Part shown: piece after piece, positions 10,835-23,473 of the stretch
How the letters are laid out: every line of letters starts with the position of its first letter
How positions within the stretch are numbered: position 1 is the first letter of the stretch
Origin: Ulva prolifera
Lineage: Eukaryota > Chlorophyta > Ulvophyceae > Ulvales > Ulvaceae
DNA: 64,000 bases
Reading direction: 5' to 3'
Assembly (NCBI GenBank): GCA_023078555.1
Contig: CM041200.1
Coordinates: 9,606,356 to 9,670,355 of the forward strand
The notes under the pieces: model-generated
What the model saw: only the letters and a program-made list of their open reading frames with translations
What the model was told of the DNA's origin: nothing
Databases searched by the model: none
Translations under genes and position numbers: made by a program

Positions 10835-12283
10835 TTGAACGTGGATTGCTACAGGTTGATCATTTCACAGACTACCACCAAGCAAAGCCTGCCAGTGGTG
10901 CGACTGTCTGCCATAGATCCTGTGCATGCTTGTTGTTGCAGCCGGAGCGAGTTCAAGCAGGTTCAACTTGTTGGTTGTGCATGGATGATAGCATCCTCAT
11001 GTCACGCTGATCAGGTGATCATTATAGGAGCAGGTCGAGTTCGTGAACGGTTAGTGGCAGCAGGTGCTGACACATGGCACCTTGAGTGCCAAGGTGAACA
11101 AGTCGACTTGAACTGGAGCGACCCTTTTTTCACTTCGTGTGTGCTGCATACGTGTGACCCTCCCCGGTGCTGTGAGCAGCGGCACCCATGGAAGGCTCTG
11201 GCTTCCATGTATCATCAGCTTAGCCACGAGTGGACAAGCTGGTGTACATGGCGGACTGATGCCCGCCATGGATGCCCTGCTGGCCACCGGGTTGAGGCAC
11301 CTGTCACCACCATCAACCAACCGCATCACGTGGCCCCTGGTCCACCCATTGTACCAATCGAACCATGTGTGATGTCGAAACATTTCGACATCGTCTTTTC
11401 GAACACCGCGCATAAAAACGCTCATAAAACTTGCAACAATTACCCAAAAGTCGCTCGTAATTTATGGGCCGTCGGACAGCCTCATAATTATGAGGAAAAT
11501 GGGGGCGCATTTAAGCGCCTTTTGTATTGGCGGGCATATGGGCGGATAATGCATAATTATGACACCCGTATGGGCGACCACCTGTGTAGACGCCGAGGAC
11601 AATGGCTAGCACAACAGCTGTGCACAGCTGTGCATGCACAGACAGCCACAACGTCAGCCGAATCCGGAAGGATCTCTCGGAGGGGCCCATATGCATCTCT
11701 CGGAGGATACCACAACACCCGAGTCCTCCGCTGCAGCATCACCGTCGATGAGATCACCGTCGAAGTCAACACCATCAACAACATAAAATTTGATCGGCCT
11801 AACCCGGTAGCCGCATGCAGCTCAACGTCGCATCGTCGACAGCCCATGGATGCCAAGAGAGGCCGCGAAGGGGTGTTCATGAGGCCTCGCGAGGTCGACG
11901 ATCTCGGTCGGAGATCCATTAACTTTACTCGCGGGCTCCGCGGGCAGGTGAACATCGCACTCACCAGCGCAGCTAGCTGCGCCCAGGGCGTGTGTGCACA
12001 CGTGTGCGGGCTGTCGCATCGCGGGAGCGTGTTTGAACGATCGGCCGGAAGAGGTTCTGTCGCAGTGTTGGTCTGCACCCCTGTACTCTTCTGTGTGTCT
12101 GTACGTACATCAACGAGACTATTTTGTGGTGTTACAGAGTTAAAAGAGTGGACGGAAGAAGACAAACACCAAAACCGAATCTCGGCCAAATCAACAGCAA
12201 CACACGATCACACTGCAGTGTATACAACCGCGCAAGGGTTGCGATATGATGCGGGCCTGGAGGACGCGATCCTGCCGGACTGA
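10835..12283 (+). CDS. Long open frame of doubtful coding status
   Basis: The frame is open for 482 codons, far longer than neighbours of similar composition, but it starts at TTG and has no early ATG. I recognise no domain. A short stretch VIIIGAGRVRERLVAAG is weakly reminiscent of a nucleotide-binding loop but has no supporting context. The last ~140 bp are a MITE-family copy, and 11371-11600 is a cluster of palindromes, so at least the second half is repeat DNA. The opposite strand is also open for 210 codons (12189-11557). It could be a degenerate element product, a gene with missed introns, or a chance frame. Confidence 0.2.
   Translation: MNVDCYRLIISQTTTKQSLPVVRLSAIDPVHACCCSRSEFKQVQLVGCAWMIASSCHADQVIIIGAGRVRERLVAAGADTWHLECQGEQVDLNWSDPFFTSCVLHTCDPPRCCEQRHPWKALASMYHQLSHEWTSWCTWRTDARHGCPAGHRVEAPVTTINQPHHVAPGPPIVPIEPCVMSKHFDIVFSNTAHKNAHKTCNNYPKVARNLWAVGQPHNYEENGGAFKRLLYWRAYGRIMHNYDTRMGDHLCRRRGQWLAQQLCTAVHAQTATTSAESGRISRRGPYASLGGYHNTRVLRCSITVDEITVEVNTINNIKFDRPNPVAACSSTSHRRQPMDAKRGREGVFMRPREVDDLGRRSINFTRGLRGQVNIALTSAASCAQGVCAHVCGLSHRGSVFERSAGRGSVAVLVCTPVLFCVSVRTSTRLFCGVTELKEWTEEDKHQNRISAKSTATHDHTAVYTTAQGLRYDAGLEDAILPD
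11371..11520. repeat. Palindrome cluster
   Basis: 11371-11392 is a perfect 10-bp stem with 2-nt loop (GATGTCGAAA / TTTCGACATC). 11480-11495 is a perfect 16-bp AT-rich palindrome (CCTCATAATTATGAGG). 11504-11519 is a 5-bp GC stem flanking ATTTAA. The CATAATTATGA core recurs at about 11552. Confidence 0.8.
11569..11591. repeat. 23-bp inverted match to 2595-2617
   Basis: Exact reverse-complement match. The following bases (GAGGACAATG) also occur after the corresponding segment near 2.54 kb, separated there by a diverged MITE end. This copy therefore looks like the same element with an internal deletion. Confidence 0.7.
12140..12235 (+). repeat. MITE-family copy, left end and hairpin region
   Basis: Begins TTAAAAGAGTGGACGG and continues with GACAAACACCAAAACCGAAT and AATCAACAGCAACACA, matching the left part of the 2145-2537 element and its complementary right end. 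The first internal palindrome is present with altered bases (CACTGCAGTG). Confidence 0.7.
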
Positions 12284-12912
12284 GTTGTGAGTGCGGTTGT
12301 AGTGTTCGTGTGTGTGTGAGTGTATGATGACAAGCCTAGACTTCCAGTACATGTCCACATTGCCACGCTGCAACGACACCGACAGCACCCGCAGTGCCCA
12401 CCGGACAAACGTGCCTTTGCAGATGCGGCCACTAGCAGCAGCCACATCCCCCAATGGCCGATGAACCTATAGTTATAACGGCAGCCTTGCCCATGAAGGC
12501 GCATGACTCGACGGCAAACGAAACCATTGGTTTGCAAACCAGAACGCGGCATGGTCAGGCACGTCCCGCCGGAAGCGGTCCCGCTTCCTGTTCTCCACCC
12601 GCTCCGCCGTCACACCGGTGCCGCAGCGGCCACGCACGAGGCCGCCGGCGCATGCGTGACCACGACGTCCACGGCAGCCATCTCCTGGCGCGGCATGACG
12701 ACGACGACGTCCCCGCGACAATTCAGCTCCACACCTGCACCCCAGGCAAGGGTTCGTTAGAGCGGCTCCAGTGGAGACTGCAGTCCGATGTAAGAGGCGT
12801 TCAGGCGCAAGGCTCGAGCCAGGTCATCATGGCGCATCTGGGTCTCCTTTGCCACCTTCTTGCCAGAACATGGCGTGGTCCGGCTCGGCGGCAACACCTG
12901 CACTGCATTTGC

Positions 12913-12953
<41 letters not shown>

Positions 12954-14406
12954 CTCCTGAGCCCTGCCGCTTCCTGAGCCTGAGTCACGCCGCTTCGTGC
13001 CTGCTGCCGGCCGGCGTGTTGAGGGCAATGCACTGGAGTTGGAGCGCGGCCGCTTTGAGTTAAAGCATGATACTGTCGATGAGAGAGTGCGAAGGCTTCT
13101 GATCGCAATGGCAAACTAAGTTGACATACATTATACTCACACTCATTGTGAACATATGTTGGGGGCCGCAGGACAGCTGTTCACCATTGGAAGTTTGCAT
13201 TGACTCCTCAGGCCGGACAACTCAGCCAGAAACTCCTTGATGGACATACTGATGCAAAAGGGCATCTCACATATGCATGCACAAAACAGCCGACCAAAAA
13301 ATGGGCGGTGCTACCTGCCTCGCCGCCCTCGTCCAAATCACAGCCAAGCAATCAATTGGATGCTGTTAATGTGCTGCATGCTCAAGATTGTGCAGTGGCT
13401 GGCCACATGATGCTAGCTTAAGTTTGGTAAAGCTCGCACTGCGATAGCCAATGCACTGTAATGCGAGGTCGGGCCTGTCCAGACTAAGAGCAACGCCATG
13501 GTGTGACTCCCGCCACGAAATAAAGAATGGTTAACTAAGACTGGCGTTGCGAAGGGGGCACGCCATGTCGGCAATTTCTGTGCAGGGTCCACTCCGCGCA
13601 CTTGCAACAGCCAAAATTTTTTAACCCTAATCCAATATTGTGGGAATTCCGTGCAGATTAAAAAGACACATGTTTTGGTGCACCGACACATGTGTACACC
13701 AATTGACGTAGGCACACCCAGATGGAAAGCATCCCCCTGTGCGCCCGGTCAATGGATGCGGTCAAGCTTCCAGCAGAACCAGCAGGGTCGCGAGCAGGAC
13801 CCACAGCAGCTCCGCCACAAGAACTCTGCAATCCCTATTGATCCACCACAGGTGCAGTCCACGGTCAGTTAGACACTTGTGCACTGGAACGGCGAAACGT
13901 ACGCCGGCGGAAACGGCCAAGCGCCACACGGGCGCAACAAAGCGCATACTGATGAGGCACCTACCAGGCACCCCCCCCTTTGCTTCAGGCCCCGTCTGCT
14001 AATACTTGGTAATATTTGTCAATCTGTTGGACATGTGATCAAGCCGCGGCAGTGCCTGCCTGCTGACCTGCCGGTCTCTGCATCCCGGAGAGATGCCAGA
14101 GTACCGTAAAAAGTCACAAATGAAAAACGCGGAAGGATCCCATGGGCCCAGCGACATCAAGCGCAGGAGGCCCACCCATAGCCACCCAGGAGCGCCCCTT
14201 CCCCTAAGCCTGAGGCCACAAGAGCAGAGGCATCACCTCCGCGGCCGCGTGCTTTCATCACCCCTGCAGCCGCAGGCCTTCTTCACCCCTGCAGCCACAT
14301 ATCCCACCTCCAACACTCCCCTAGCAGCTCAAGCAATATATTCCCATGCAACACATCATCCCATGGCAGCCCGGCACCCACGCCGCAGCACGTCTTCACG
14401 CGGCCG
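12284..14406. other. No gene recognised
   Basis: It contains a 36-nt poly-G tract (12918-12953). Proline/glycine/arginine-rich open frames around it (12454-13114) follow from the base composition. Nothing else was recognised up to the 3' end of the GH9 gene at 14407. Confidence 0.5.
12918..12953 (+). repeat. Poly-G tract (36 nt)
   Basis: Uninterrupted G run. It is capable of quadruplex formation and hard to sequence, so its exact length should not be trusted. Confidence 0.95.
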
Positions 14407-17400
14407 CTAGATCCCGCGCCCAGTGAACGGCGAGCGCGCATCGCAGCCCTCAAACAGCGAGTCCGGCATACTGGCGTAGGCCATGAGGGTGCAGACGAGG
14501 GAGCTGGTGTAGTCGATTGCCGCCTCGCTCGCCTGCCACCGCCGGCGGTCGTTCTCATACAGGTCTGTGCCCATCCGCACCGGGCCGTCCATGGACACGG
14601 TGTTCTCGTATGGCCCGGACACGATGGCGCCGCACACGGTCGCAGGGTCCTCTTTGGAGGTGTCGTAGAAGTAGGGGAAGGAGGCGTCGCGGCTGTGCAG
14701 TTTGGTCGGGTAGTACCGGCCCATCCTGCAAGCGGCACAACCCAACTCAACCTCGCTCGAGCTTCGAGGATCCAAGGTTTGGTATTACAAAAGAGTGAAC
14801 AGGAGACGACAAATACTGCAAAGAATTCCCGAATCAACTGAGATTTGTTGACGGCACCGTCATTCTCAGTTCCGGCGCACAGGGTTGTTTGTAGCACACA
14901 TCACCAGACCTTGAAGGTATGCAATTGGAACACAACCCCCAAAAGGAATGCGCGTGCTTGTTTCTAGGAGATGGTATTGCTGCAGAACTGCGGAGTTCTT
15001 GTGGACTGATGTGCTCTGTCCCGAGCTCATTCCACATTGATCATGACCTGCAAGTGCTTGTGCATAGATCTCGTGTACGTAGGTGCCGGAAGCAGTAGCA
15101 GCGCACCCGACCATGTAGGAGAAGCCGTCGGGGCCCTGGGTGTTGCAGGAGGAGCCCTCCGTGGAGCACTTGTGGTTGAAGATGTAGCCGAGCTGCCGCT
15201 GCATGAAGCACGCCGCGTCCTTGCGGGCCTCGCTCGTGACAGGGTCGTACCCGAGCGCCTGGTAGATGCCCGCGGCACACATGCCATTCATCGTCGTCCC
15301 GAGGTTGCCCCAGGGGAAGTCGAGCGGGTATGCGCTCCCGTCAGGCGTCCTCCTGCACCACAAGACAACTAACACCTTTTCCATGTGTGCATATGTTGCT
15401 CAAGTCCGAGCATTGCTTGCTCAGGGTCCGCACTGCAGACCGTGCATTACTGGACAAACATTCACCATTGACTTGGATGAATTATGAAAGAAGTGATGGT
15501 CCATTGCCTTGGCATGCAGATCGTGTTCGCAGACGGCGACTTGAACCCTGATGCAACCGCCGCAGAACAGTTTGCAGTTTGTGCACTCTCACTGACAGGA
15601 TGCACACGATGCTGCATGTCTATGCTGGTGTGGGGCAGCGCACTCGCAGAAGGTGTAGCTTCGGATGTTTGCTTCACCGTCGTTGCTGCACTGCGACCAC
15701 AATCCGACGCTGGTTCGCAGGAAGCCACGGTAGAAAGTGCGAGACCGCTGCGCGCCCGGCACATCCGGCTCCATCGACAGGATGACAATGCCCTGTGTGA
15801 GGACGTTGTTCCAGTTGTAGAGGAACGTCTGCTGCTCCACAGACTGCGGGCCGGTCGGGAACATCTGGTCGGCGTCGGCGCGGTAGCTCGCGTCGCCGGT
15901 GAGCGCGTACAGCGCCGCCGCAGCCACAAACAGGAACTCCGGCGGGGGCTTCGAGTTCCCGTAGAGGGTGCATGTCTGCACTACCACGAGCTGGTGACCA
16001 AACAGCGTCGACACAGTGTTGATGTCACATGCGCGCCAACATGGTGGCTTCTGTGGCCAAACGATGCACACACCGTTGTGTTAACCACGCACGCCTGGCT
16101 ACCATCAAAGGGATTCCTAGAGGATGACGTCATCGGCTGAGAGCGTGCATAACAATGTCAACCAAAACATTTTCACAGTTGCCTGAGCGTTACCATCTTC
16201 ACTCAGTTGAAATCTAAAATAACAACTCCTACTCAATTGAGCATCGCACCGAGCGCGTGGGGTCGCCGTCCTCCTCAAACGCCGTGCACCCCGAGCCAAT
16301 GCAGTTGTTGTTCGCAGCGCTGAGGAAGCACGTCGCCCCGGCCCCAAACTGCTCGTACATCTGCATCGCGTACGTGTACGCCCGCTGCGCCTTAACCTGG
16401 TACCGCCGCGCCAGCCGGCCGTCCGCCGCCGTGCCGTGCACGTCAAGCACCTTGGCCGTCATTGCGAGGCCGGTGGCCGCCTGCGCGGCGACGTCGGCGG
16501 CCGGGTGCGTCATGTCGGCTACGTAGCACTTCTGCTGGTAGGCATTGGGGGCGTTCCAGGAGGGGTAGGGGTTGTCGCCGTAGGTGGTGGAGTCGGCAAC
16601 GCCGACGAGCATCGTGAATGCAGAGTTGTCCGCCTTGGTCACCACCATCGCATTCGCCAGCGAGCCAGCCATGAACCTTCACAGCGCCGCTCTCTATATT
16701 GTGTCAACTATTCATACCCGACTTTTCATACACGATGAGCTCTCCCAGACTCGCCATACACCAGCTGTGCACGCGCGGTGCTGCCCGGAACTGCACACAT
16801 GCATGTGCGCCATGCATACACACATGCAAAAGATTGTGTTGTTGCTAGCAGAAGCGGCCACACCTGGCCTGGCGGAGCAGGAGCTGCTTAAGGCTGGTTG
16901 TGGTATAGGTTCCCTGAAGACACCCTGCGCTGTCGCCAAAGGCATCCTCGGTCGTCATGTCGGCCATCTGCGACATGAACTGCAGCGCGCCGATGGCCTG
17001 CTGTGCCGCCACGAAGCCGGACGGCCCCGTGACCAGCACCGCATCTGCACGCGTCCAGCGCTACGCATGTGCACATTTGTGTAACCAATAATGTGGGAGT
17101 GCTTGAACCTCGGGCCATGCATCTGCACCGCCGGAATGGATAAAATCAGTGCTCAGCAGCCGAATCGCCGTGGGCGATATCCTCCTGTCAAAAAGGGCTT
17201 TGGAAAAAAATGTGGAATAATTCAATGCGAGAGGATTGCGGATGCCAGTGCTCCTGGAGAGTGAGCCAAACATGCATGTGGAGGATGCATGTGGAGGATG
17301 CATGGAGGGGGTGCGCACTGCCGGCCTCGTAGTAGCCGGCAAAGTTCGGGAAGTCGACGTTGGCGCGCTGCCGCGGGGTGAGCATCGCGACAAAGTCGGA

Positions 17401-17989
17401 GCACACGTTCTCGTACCCCGGCTTCTTGTCCTCCCAGATCTTGGGGAAGAGGCTCACACTGTCCGGGGCCTGGACACCCGCCCTCTGCCACTACAGCACA
17501 CGTCAAAAGCATTTGGGGAGGTGGGCGGGAGTTACATGCGGCTGGACATCCACAAGATATCTAACAAGCTCAGCATTCCATGGCTGTGCGGCTTCCCATG
17601 CATACGCAGCGATGCCGGGCCCGATGGAGGCAGTGTGTGCATCATCTCAGGGAAGGTCCAGAATCCTGAAAAGACCCAGCGCAAGCGGCTCTGCATCTCT
17701 GTGGATATTGAACCAGTCGATCACACTCTGAGGATGCATGTATGTATGCATGCAGGCTGTTGTGGCACATAGCGTCTGTCGGTCCCGGATTCCGGAGCTG
17801 ACACTCTCCAAATGGATAACACATGCAGACATAAATAGGCCCCAGGCCGAGGCGCACCTCGTAGAAGGCGGTGTTGAGGCCGATGGCGTGGGCTGCAAGC
17901 GCCTGCCTCTGCGCCTGCGTCGACGCGGCCGCCAGCGGCGCACACCCGGCCACCGCGGCCGCCACAAACGCTACCGCAGCAACAATCAT
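14407..17989 (-). CDS. Glycoside hydrolase family 9 protein, copy A (602 aa)
   Basis: Secreted cellulase-family protein, seven exons: 17989-17858, 17490-17319, 17044-16864, 16676-16250, 15975-15644, 15352-15107, 14725-14407. Introns are GT-AG and the CDS is 1809 nt ending TAG. An N-terminal hydrophobic signal (IVAAVAFVAAAVAGC) precedes FYEWQRAG (42-49), the family's FYEAQRSG block. EAGN (99-102) replaces DAGD; Asn102 is a codon split by intron 2. ADVAAQAATGLAMTAKVL matches the SDVAGETAAALAAA region, and FLYNWNNVLTQGIVIL the FSWDNK block. Signature 1 is SYMVGMGRYYPTKLHSR with His507 and Arg509. Signature 2 gives Y-x-N555-x4-W-x3-Glu564. GH9 enzymes hydrolyse beta-1,4-glucans with inversion; whether this one does is open because the base position is Asn. 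Cysteines are numerous, fitting a secreted protein. Alternative: a non-catalytic glucan binder. Family call very likely, activity uncertain. Confidence 0.92.
14785..14842 (+). repeat. MITE-family end inside GH9 copy A intron 6
   Basis: Begins TTACAAAAGAGTGAACAGGA and keeps the CCGAATCAAC block, matching the left end of 2145-2537. It lies in the 14726-15106 intron, away from both splice sites. Confidence 0.7.
17268..17308 (+). repeat. Three tandem 13-bp units in GH9 copy A intron 2
   Basis: GGATGCATG occurs three times at 13-bp spacing just downstream, in transcript terms, of the exon 2 donor. Each unit carries a TGCATG core, a motif common in this window. Confidence 0.8.
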
Positions 17990-19442
17990 CCTGTGTCGTG
18001 CTGTCTCGCTGCCCCCTGCATGCGGCCACCCTCTCTGAACCACTCCCCTCATGCAGCACGCCCGTTGTGCACACTTCTGTGGCGATCGCTGGGGGTGGAC
18101 ATGCAACTGAGATGTGGCACGATCGGTGCCACGTGGTGAGCGTGATCAGTGGATGAAGGCGTTGAGGCGGGCGGCGCCGTGAAACCAGCGAGCATTGCAC
18201 GGGCCCAACCACCGAAGCGGTCAAGCGCACACACGCCACAGTAGCAGCCAGCGTACGCATGACCCAGATTGCCCCAAACCTCCGACACAGACACCCAGCC
18301 GCTCACAAACCCGTCGGTGGGTAGGGTGCAACAGTGTGCTGCCATTCTGTGGCATTGGCCATGAATTTGGTGTGGGGATGGATTCTGGTTAGAGCTGGAT
18401 TCATCGTACTGGTGCCACCTCCCACCCATGCATATGGCTGGTCAGGTGGGACAGAAAGGCAAAATACATGATTTGGTGGCCCCAAAACACACACCCCAGG
18501 CAATAGGCCCTTGACACACTGCTACCGATCGTCTTTGTGTTGACAAGCACATATCAAACACCAAGAAAGAACGAATCAAACCGGGCAGGTAGGAATTGAG
18601 CTCACGCAGGGCTGCAGCAGGACGTTGTGGTATCAAGCAACACTTGCAGCAGCGTGTGCTGCCGGCAGGCCGGCCACCACATCCCCTTGACTCTTCAGAT
18701 CTCCGCTGACTCTCACAGGAGATTCCCCCAAAACAGCTCCCCAAACAACTCCCAGCACTGCTGTCATAGGTGTCATGAAACACGACTATGACCATCAACA
18801 TCGTGAGGCTGTTCCATGGTGTTCTTTATTCGATGTGGCCATGAGTTCAGAGACAGTCGCCCATGGCCATTGACCAATGACAGCTGTTGCCGACAGTCAC
18901 TGTTGCTGACAGCAGCATATAGCTCATTCAACACAGGCGGAACCTGAGGACCTGCTTGCCACGTATGCAGGTATGCGGACCAGTATGTAGTATCTACTGT
19001 GTCTTCACAACAAGAGTGCATCATCAATCGATTCTCGTTGCCTCAGAAGAAGCTGTAAACGCTCAGCATTGAACAACCACAAACATTCGTCCTGTGACTT
19101 CACCCTCCACGTGGCCTTGGCTCAGCTGCAGAATCGTATCGCGAGATACGTATCTCGTGAGGGCACCACGTTTCTGCGTATCTCGTCAGTTCTGTGAAGA
19201 CAGCCGCATGTGCATGTGCTCTTCCGGAAGCTTGGGGCTGCGTGTTCGACTGTTGGGTGGCTCGAGGTCAAATTCCGAGCCCTATAGCGGCAGCTGCGTG
19301 TTGCCATGAAGCTCAGAACAATCGACGGCAGCGCGTTGCGGTGTGTGTGGAGCGTGACCTCGTGGTGTCGTGATTCTGTGAGACGAACATACATCATATG
19401 CGACAAGGTCCTGTTTTGATGTTTGACTTAAGAAGGAAGCAT

Positions 19443-19464
19443 TCTTCCGTTCACTCTTTGGTAA
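19443..19464 (-). repeat. MITE-family terminal fragment
   Basis: CTTCCGTTCACTCTTTGGTAA differs from the common terminus by a few bases. No partner end is visible nearby. Confidence 0.55.
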
Positions 19465-20303
19465 GACCACCGCCGAGGCAACGCAGACACAGCGCGATGC
19501 CACCAGCGGATGACGTCATACGCAACACCCGTCCACGGCCGCCACGCACAGCAGGACCCGGACGCGCGAAAACTGGTAGATGTGCGCAGAACGGCTGGCA
19601 GTGCAGGTGCCGCAATGGCGGCGTTCCAGTGCCAATGGCACCCGCTTGACGGCGGCTGTGTCGACCTCGAGGCCGTGCTGACGGTTGCATCCCGCGAGCC
19701 GAGCGAGAAAGGTACAGGTGATTGTTTCTACGCACAGCAGCAGACGGGCCCACCCCAACACACCACACAATTCTCGCACGAAGCAGGTCCCGTATTCGCA
19801 GCCAGCGCGCTTCGAACTCCAGCCCGCCGCCGGCTGGAACTGGGGGTGAAACGAGGCGTGCTTAGTAAGACCTACGAGACGTGCCGTCAGCAATGACACC
19901 ACGCCTTGCCGAGAGCCAGAAAGCGCGCAGACTTCGGCGTGTCGGCAGCGGTCCACCGCGGCGGCTGTGCACTGCGTAACAACGCATGCCAGGGTACCCA
20001 CTACAACAGTGGTGCCCCTGTCAAGGCTTTTTAGAGGCGATGCCTCATCAGACGCAGTCAAGCTCCTTTTGGGGTACCTGTCTAACCTAACACTGGATAG
20101 GAAAAACGGTGTCTATTAGACACACACTTATTTTCAAACCAATTCGCACACACCTGTAGATGCACACCTGTAGATGCATGCACAACAACTATTTGAGTAG
20201 TATTTGAGTAGTATGTCTACTTCAATGAGTCCTATGCAAACTACGAAATTTGTCATGATAGTTTGTTTTAATTGATAGAGACCTGAATGGATACCTCCAC
20301 ATT

Positions 20304-20352
20304 GTGGTGCTGGTGCTTGTGCTTGTGCTTGTTGCTTGCTTGTTGCTTGTTG
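20304..20352 (+). repeat. Simple repeat (GCTTGT/GTGCT type)
   Basis: Imperfect repetition of GTGCTT and GTTGCTT units over about 49 bp. Confidence 0.8.
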
Positions 20353-23300
20353 CGTTGGTCACACGCAGGCGCAGCCACAGGCACAGGCGATCTAAACTGC
20401 GGCAAGGTGGCCGTACCGGTAGACGCCCCTTTGCCAAAGACCACCCCCGCAACCCACAGCCCCGGTGGAGGGGCCAATGTCCTCACCTGAGGCACCTCAG
20501 CCACCGACACCGGCCGTGCTCGGTATGCCATCGCAAGCGGAGAATCTGAGGCTGCCAGGCAGATTCCGCGTGAACTAGGGAGGGGTATTCGCAATTGTCC
20601 ACTAGAGATGGAGCAGGAAACATGCTGATAGTCCTGAAGCATGGCCGGGCGTGTGGGGACACAGACTGGCCGATGCAACGCCGGGAGGAGCCGTGCAGGG
20701 CGGGCCTAACATCTTGCACAGGCTGAAGGGGCTCTATGGTAGCTGCAGTTGCAGAGCGCGTTCCTGTTCTGGCACAGGTCGCTTGCGAGTGTTGGAAGAA
20801 GATCTTATGGAAGCCAATTTGAGTCAATGGTCTGCATTTGATTGGGTTTGTGCCCCTTGGTTCTTGTGTCTCAAGCACATAGGCGATGAGGCAGCACCTC
20901 CAAAACAGCCACCTCCAAAACAGCGAGCATCAGGGGACAGCAGCTCTTGCATACCAATGTTGCAAGTTGTGCCAGTGACTAGCTAGTCTCAGGCTGGTGC
21001 ATGATGCATGGTCTGATGCATATGATGCATATGGTCTGATGCAGGGTTTGGGCAATGCGTTGGGCCCATCACTGTGGCCACATGGTGCAACAGACCGGTA
21101 GAGGTGTTTACTACTCCCAAGAACACGGGAAAGGCGGAAGTAGCACCCGAAAATGATGACAGCCATGCATAAATGCGTATATGCATGTGACTCCATAAAA
21201 TGTGCAAAGTGTGAACTTCAAGGGCAGTCATGCCACCGCCCACATGACCCTCATGCCTGCAGGGTGTCAGGCCCTCAGCGCGTCACAGATACAGACAGAG
21301 ATTCTGCTTCTGGAGGCAGCACCGCTGTGGTGGCATTCTCCTCCGACACGTCTGCAGGTGGAGCGCTGCCGCCTGTATGAGAGTGCCCCTGATCGTGTGC
21401 GAAATTCCAAGGGCTTTGGCCAGTTATAGATGTCTGAACAGACACACTGATCATCATCGGTGTACACTAGCAGGCAGGAGTCAGGGGTGTTCCGGAACTC
21501 AAATCGACTCCTCCCGGACGCACGGGATGTGCCCTGAGAGCGAGCTTCCCACATGCACACGCAGACCTGCTGAAATTCAGCACAAGCCGAAGGCCCAAGG
21601 CTGAGACTCACAGCATGCATGCACTCTCCCTCTCCCTTTCACCAGACTTACAGCTTCAGGAGTTCTGTGCAACTTTGTCGTCACGTTCTGAGCAACGCCT
21701 GTGTCACCCTCCCCCCGCATGACTCCTGATCACGGCGCCCATGGGCTAGCCAGCTGCAGCCAACCACAGGCCAGATGCACACAACACACGCGCGCGCTGG
21801 CGCCATCGGGCACCACTGTTACGACGAAGATGCACAGAATGAGGTGTTCATCGTGGTTGGGGAGCGCACCTTCGTGCTGTGCTGTGCGAGCTGGAGTTGA
21901 GCGACGGCGAATCTCAGGTGCTCACCCTCCTCCGTGTCTCGGGCGGCACACTGGCTGCCATGCACTGCAGCAGCTTGGACGAGGCCCAGCAGTCAGGTAC
22001 TTGCGAGACAAAATCAAGTTAAAGATGTGAGATGTACACGATTTCGGGAGGCAAGGCGCTTTCAGAGCGAGAGAGGGATGGGGTGGTTGCGATCACCCTT
22101 CGCGTTCAGACGCCGTTGCTACACAGGATGTTTCGAGCGAGCTGGGTCACCGACTTTGACAAGGCTAAATGCAACTATGCCTGCGTGCCTGCAGCGGTAT
22201 GCAACACCCGCAGATGCAGCCTGTCGACGTGGGGCGGTGGCTGAAGTGCGTACGAGCCAGCCGAGCCGGACTGTGCAGCGGCCAATGTACAACGTCCACT
22301 GGAGCGTGAACTCCATCACGATGCATCGTGCCTCGTGAGGCCTCGTCGTCAGTCGTCAAGTTAACTGATCGGCAATGCTGGGGCGTGGCGAGCGCTGCGT
22401 GTTCGACCGGGCGATGCCTCGGGGGCATGCATGCTGCGCCGTGCAAGCTTTCCTCCATGCGTCCCCGTCGGCATCACCTCGTGGAGCGGCGGCTGCGAGC
22501 CCTCGGAAATGGTTGCGCATGCCGTCGCTGACGCGTGCCCGGTCATGGCGGCGCTCCGCCGCGGCTCCCACCACACTGTATACGGTGCTCACAGATCGAT
22601 CATTTGTCCAACTGTTCAAGTGCATCGCGTGTGCACAATGCCCTGTGAGCACCGTCTATACGGTATACGTGTACCGACTACAATTACGGGGTGGCCACGT
22701 CAGGTTCAAATAATGTATTCCAATATGCGGGAGAAACTGCGCATGCTGCTTGTGATCGCGTTGACAGGTTGTTACAGAAGGGCGAACCGGGTCGACAGCA
22801 GTGCTCCACCGTTGCATCATGCATGCATTTCGTACCGGCGGGCCTCCCTTCGCCCGCCGTCGGAAATTTGCCTCATTCCCCTTACTCTGAAGGGAAATCG
22901 TTCGCTTTGTAGACTCTGTACAAAGTAGAGCCCGGAGTCACTCGACACAATTGTACGGGCGGCTTGCACACTATCGCCAACGTGATGAAGGAGAGGGCAT
23001 ACTGAACAATACATGCGACCCACGGTCGTTGTATCGTCGGATCATTCGGGCCGCGCGCGCGACTTCCGTGCCGAGGCCGCATAATGTCTCCGACTCCATG
23101 AAGCTTGCGTGCTGCGACACCCCCCCCAATAACACAATCGCCGGCCTAATGCCAGCGAAATTGCTGGCGAATGTGAATGCAGCATTTATCGCGCGCTAAA
23201 TCATACGAAAGAGACGAACTGCAGTGCCAACTCTGAAATGTCGGCGCTGTCACGGTACGTTCCTGACCAGGCCCAGCTAGGCCTGGCAAGGCTGTTCGAC

Positions 23301-23473
23301 ATTGACCAAGAGGCGGCGGTTATGGTACCACAGTATAGTGATGCATGATGGTACCGGCGTTTCTAGAGAGATGCTGTCATACGGTATGTTCAGATCTCGA
23401 GAATCGATTCATGACCAGCATCATGACCCAGCATCATACCCATCGCTTGCGGCACAGCGGCAGTGATGTAGTA

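Larger units (their letters stand above)
17990..23473. other. No gene recognised between GH9 copies A and B (first part)
   Basis: I see no domain-bearing open frame or splice-consistent exon set. It contains one MITE end (19443-19464) and a GCTTGT-rich simple repeat (20304-20352). The 5' flank of copy A (17990-18400) shows no clear TATA element. Confidence 0.45.

Noticed and set aside
12454-13114. Pro/Gly-rich proteins around the poly-G tract
   Set aside because: They are homopolymer artefacts, on both strands, without domains.
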